Assembly: GCA_030618925.1 (NCBI GenBank)
Contig: JAUXCK010000142.1
Span: 1 to 7,016, forward strand
DNA from: Desulfobacteraceae bacterium
Lineage (GTDB): Bacteria > Desulfobacterota > Desulfobacteria > Desulfobacterales > SURF-7
Direction: 5' to 3'
Length of the DNA stretch: 7,016 nucleotides
Shown here: positions 5,074-7,016 of the stretch, one piece after another
Numbering within the stretch: the stretch's first letter is position 1
Layout of the letters: each line of letters opens with the position of its first letter
Position numbers and translations under genes: made by a program
The notes under the pieces: generated by a model
Databases searched by the model: none
What the model was told of the DNA's origin: nothing
The model's input: the letters and a program-made list of their open reading frames with translations, nothing else

Positions 5074-6625
5074 AATATATTCCCCAGGACCCCTGCTGGT
5101 AGTACCCATACAAAACAGGATTCAGCTCTGTGTTGATCTCTATTTTATCAAGATCCTCCCCATCAAACACGCCTTTGCCGAAATGTATCATTGAAATCAT
5201 GGCATCTTGATTTATGAAACGGGTGTTTATCCTGTGAAAGGACAGCCCTGATGCCATTTCTTTCAGCCTCGCTTCGGTCAGGTCTTCCTGTTTTACGCCC
5301 AGCACCCAGCCCCACTCCCCCATGGTCGGTATCTGGTTGTGGTATGGTAAAACTGAAAATCCGGCGGCCCTGATGGTCTTATAAATGCATAAAAACGCCT
5401 TTCCTGCAAAATAGGGGCTGGCGGCCTGGGTAACCATCACACCTCCCCTGATGAGATGCCGGCGCGTCATCTGATAAAATTTCTCTGAATATACATGCAT
5501 CAAGTCAATAGAATCCGGATCCGGCAGATCAATAATAATAACCCCATACAGGTTTGCATCATTTTTCATAAATGTGGCTGCGTCTTGATTCACTATCCGG
5601 ACCTTTGGGTCATTCATCGCCCCCTTGTTTATGCCAAGCAGCACAGGGTGGGTTTTTGCCAGACCGGTCATGGCAGGGTCCATATCCACCAGCGTCACGG
5701 ATGCCACAACTGAATGCTTTAATATTTCGCGTACGGCCAGCCCGTCACCGCCTCCGAGAACCAATACATCTACCGGGTCATGGGAAAGCTTCATGGCAGG
5801 ATGAACCAGCGGTTCGTGGTATTTTTCCTCATCAAAGGTAGAAAACTGCTCCTGGCCATTAATATACAGCCAGAAAAATGCCTTCCATCTGGTAACAACT
5901 ATTTTCTGATACTTTGTCTGCTGTGAATAAACCACCTTATCTCTATATTTTTGCTGCTCCCCGTACTGAATGATCGGTTGTGCGAAAATGGCGAGCATCA
6001 TGAGAAAAATAAGGGAAAACACAAAACAAAATATCAGCATTTTCTTCTGTTTGATCAGAGAAAAAAACCGCCACAGCAGGTAGGATGCCACTGCGAAATT
6101 GATACTCCCCAGAAGAATGGGGGTATAGGTCAACCCCAGGTATGGCAGGGCCACAAAAGCAAAAATGAGCCCACCTAAAAGTGACCCGAAATAATCTTTC
6201 TCCATAACGCCTGAAATATTTATCCGAAGTCCTTCGTACTCCTGATTCAGGCGGGTGACCAGGGGAATTTCAAGTCCGATCAGGCAACCAATGATAAAGG
6301 CCTGGCAATAGATAATGAGCGCAATATAACTGGTAAAAGCAGCCAGACCGTAGGATAGTTCGGCCACCACTGCGCAGAGTATTGAAAGGGAAAATTCAAT
6401 GAGGATAAATGTATCGAGCAGCTGATGGTGAAACATCCTGCTCATGCGGCTTCCGATCCCCATGGCAAAAAGCATCAGGGACATGACAATGGTCCACTGG
6501 AAAATGGCGTTTCCGACAAGGTAGGTGGCAAGGGTGGAGAGGACAAATTCGGCAACAATACCCGCGCATCCTGTTGCAAACAGGGATGCCTTCAGGGCGA
6601 TGCTTTTGCTGCGGGAGTTATACAC
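5072..6625 (-). CDS. speE: Membrane-bound spermidine synthase-like aminopropyltransferase
   Basis: The family transfers an aminopropyl group from decarboxylated SAM to a polyamine such as putrescine. With the GTG start at 6625 the protein has 517 residues. About seven membrane helices fill residues 10-215, including AMGIGSRMSRM after the second. The cytoplasmic synthase domain follows: YSQQTKYQ (233-240), LYINGQEQFSTFDEEKYHEPLVHP (253-276 region), the nucleotide-binding GGGDG (291-295), VDMDP (313-317) and DLPDPDS (366-372), with D366 at the catalytic aspartate position. An ATG at 6715 would add 30 residues encoded inside DUF350; these are rich in Arg, Ser and Pro and look like out-of-frame translation, so I reject it. 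GTGTATAA overlaps the DUF350 stop by 8 bases and has no Shine-Dalgarno, suggesting coupling. Family is secure; the exact amine substrate is not, and relatives with membrane domains are poorly studied. Confidence 0.85.
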   Translation of the reverse strand: MYNSRSKSIALKASLFATGCAGIVAEFVLSTLATYLVGNAIFQWTIVMSLMLFAMGIGSRMSRMFHHQLLDTFILIEFSLSILCAVVAELSYGLAAFTSYIALIIYCQAFIIGCLIGLEIPLVTRLNQEYEGLRINISGVMEKDYFGSLLGGLIFAFVALPYLGLTYTPILLGSINFAVASYLLWRFFSLIKQKKMLIFCFVFSLIFLMMLAIFAQPIIQYGEQQKYRDKVVYSQQTKYQKIVVTRWKAFFWLYINGQEQFSTFDEEKYHEPLVHPAMKLSHDPVDVLVLGGGDGLAVREILKHSVVASVTLVDMDPAMTGLAKTHPVLLGINKGAMNDPKVRIVNQDAATFMKNDANLYGVIIIDLPDPDSIDLMHVYSEKFYQMTRRHLIRGGVMVTQAASPYFAGKAFLCIYKTIRAAGFSVLPYHNQIPTMGEWGWVLGVKQEDLTEARLKEMASGLSFHRINTRFINQDAMISMIHFGKGVFDGEDLDKIEINTELNPVLYGYYQQGSWGIY

Positions 6626-7016
6626 ACCAATAAATGACGAAGGCAGCCGAGATGTAGGAGAACGCCTCGATATATGCGGCCCCGATATTGGGGGTCTCCT
6701 GACCGACGATTTCATCTGTCAATTTTACTGTTGGCAGCAGCACTTTATCCGTCAGAAATCGGATCAATGGCAGAAGAATCAGGCCGACGACAGAATATAT
6801 GATAAAATCAGGAAGTTCTTCTGACCATGAGATGAAATCGCCTTCTGCGGCAAGCCCCACGATGATACCCATGGCGACAATAACGCCGGCAAGGCTTATG
6901 CCGGCAGCCACATTGTCCTTTTCAATTTCATCATGAATATTAAAAGGCGTTATCAGGTTATAAATTTTAACGGCCAGAATCAATATCAACTGACCGAGCG
7001 CCCAAAATCCTATGGC
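6618..7016 (-). CDS. DUF350 family membrane protein (N-terminus outside window)
   Basis: The 132 visible residues are all open to the window edge, so the true start lies beyond 7016. A TTG at 6989 is in frame, but the residues before it (AIGFWALGQ) continue the membrane helix, so it is not the start. About four membrane helices are visible. There are two related halves, each a helix pair around an acidic motif: NIHDEIEKDNVAAGI in the first and KLTDEIVGQETPNIGAAYI in the second. This duplicated pattern fits DUF350 (YjfL-like), a family of unknown function. DUF350 genes are known to neighbour membrane aminopropyltransferase, PspA-like and YjfC-type ATP-grasp genes. Here the aminopropyltransferase is the immediate downstream partner with an overlapping start, supporting a joint role at the inner membrane. 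Further operon genes may lie upstream outside the window. Confidence 0.82.
   Translation of the reverse strand, partial: AIGFWALGQLILILAVKIYNLITPFNIHDEIEKDNVAAGISLAGVIVAMGIIVGLAAEGDFISWSEELPDFIIYSVVGLILLPLIRFLTDKVLLPTVKLTDEIVGQETPNIGAAYIEAFSYISAAFVIYWCV

Noticed and set aside
6525..6824. 99-codon plus-strand open frame opposite the DUF350/aminopropyltransferase junction
   Set aside because: It is antisense to two well-supported genes and reads as low-information, Gln/Asp/Lys-rich sequence without a family signature.
6618..6989. DUF350 gene starting at a TTG at 6989
   Set aside because: The frame stays open to the window edge and the upstream residues AIGFWALGQ extend the first helix, so the start is outside the window.
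1..7016. CRISPR array, tRNA, rRNA, insertion sequence or defence genes
   Set aside because: No regularly spaced repeats, RNA gene signatures, terminal inverted repeats, transposase or known defence domains were seen on either strand.

Overview
The window holds eight genes: six read to the right and two read to the left against them, meeting at about position 5040. The protein families and the gene order (def, fmt, rsmB, a kinase-less PASTA protein, rpe, aroQ) suggest a Desulfobacterota-type genome, probably near Desulfobacterales. This comes from recalled family resemblance and moderate GC content, not from a search.

Rightward block (2-5008). The tail of peptide deformylase overlaps the start of methionyl-tRNA formyltransferase by 8 bases, so the enzymes that add and remove the formyl group of initiator methionine are coupled. 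A short in-frame gap leads to rsmB, a 16S rRNA cytosine-5 methyltransferase. A 117-base leader then precedes a membrane-anchored protein with three PASTA repeats and a distinct C-terminal domain, but no kinase. After a 166-base gap come rpe (ribulose-phosphate 3-epimerase) and aroQ (type II 3-dehydroquinase), each with a clear ribosome binding site. These supply pentose phosphates and the shikimate pathway. The block is thus translation initiation, rRNA modification and central metabolism, with one envelope protein of unknown role between them.

Convergent junction (5009-5071). This short spacer holds two small hairpins and a degenerate heptamer tandem repeat in which each unit starts with TTC, mostly TTCG. 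It probably ends transcription from one or both sides.

Leftward block (5072-7016). A DUF350 membrane protein, cut by the window edge, is followed by a spermidine-synthase-like enzyme with seven predicted N-terminal membrane helices. The likely GTG start of the enzyme overlaps the DUF350 stop by 8 bases. The pair looks like a membrane polyamine module whose upstream partners lie beyond position 7016. It is the least understood part of the window.

No tRNA, rRNA, CRISPR array, insertion sequence or phage gene was seen. Most of the window is conserved housekeeping DNA. The parts most worth a second look are the DUF350/aminopropyltransferase pair, the PASTA protein, and the structured spacers before the PASTA gene, before rpe and after aroQ.
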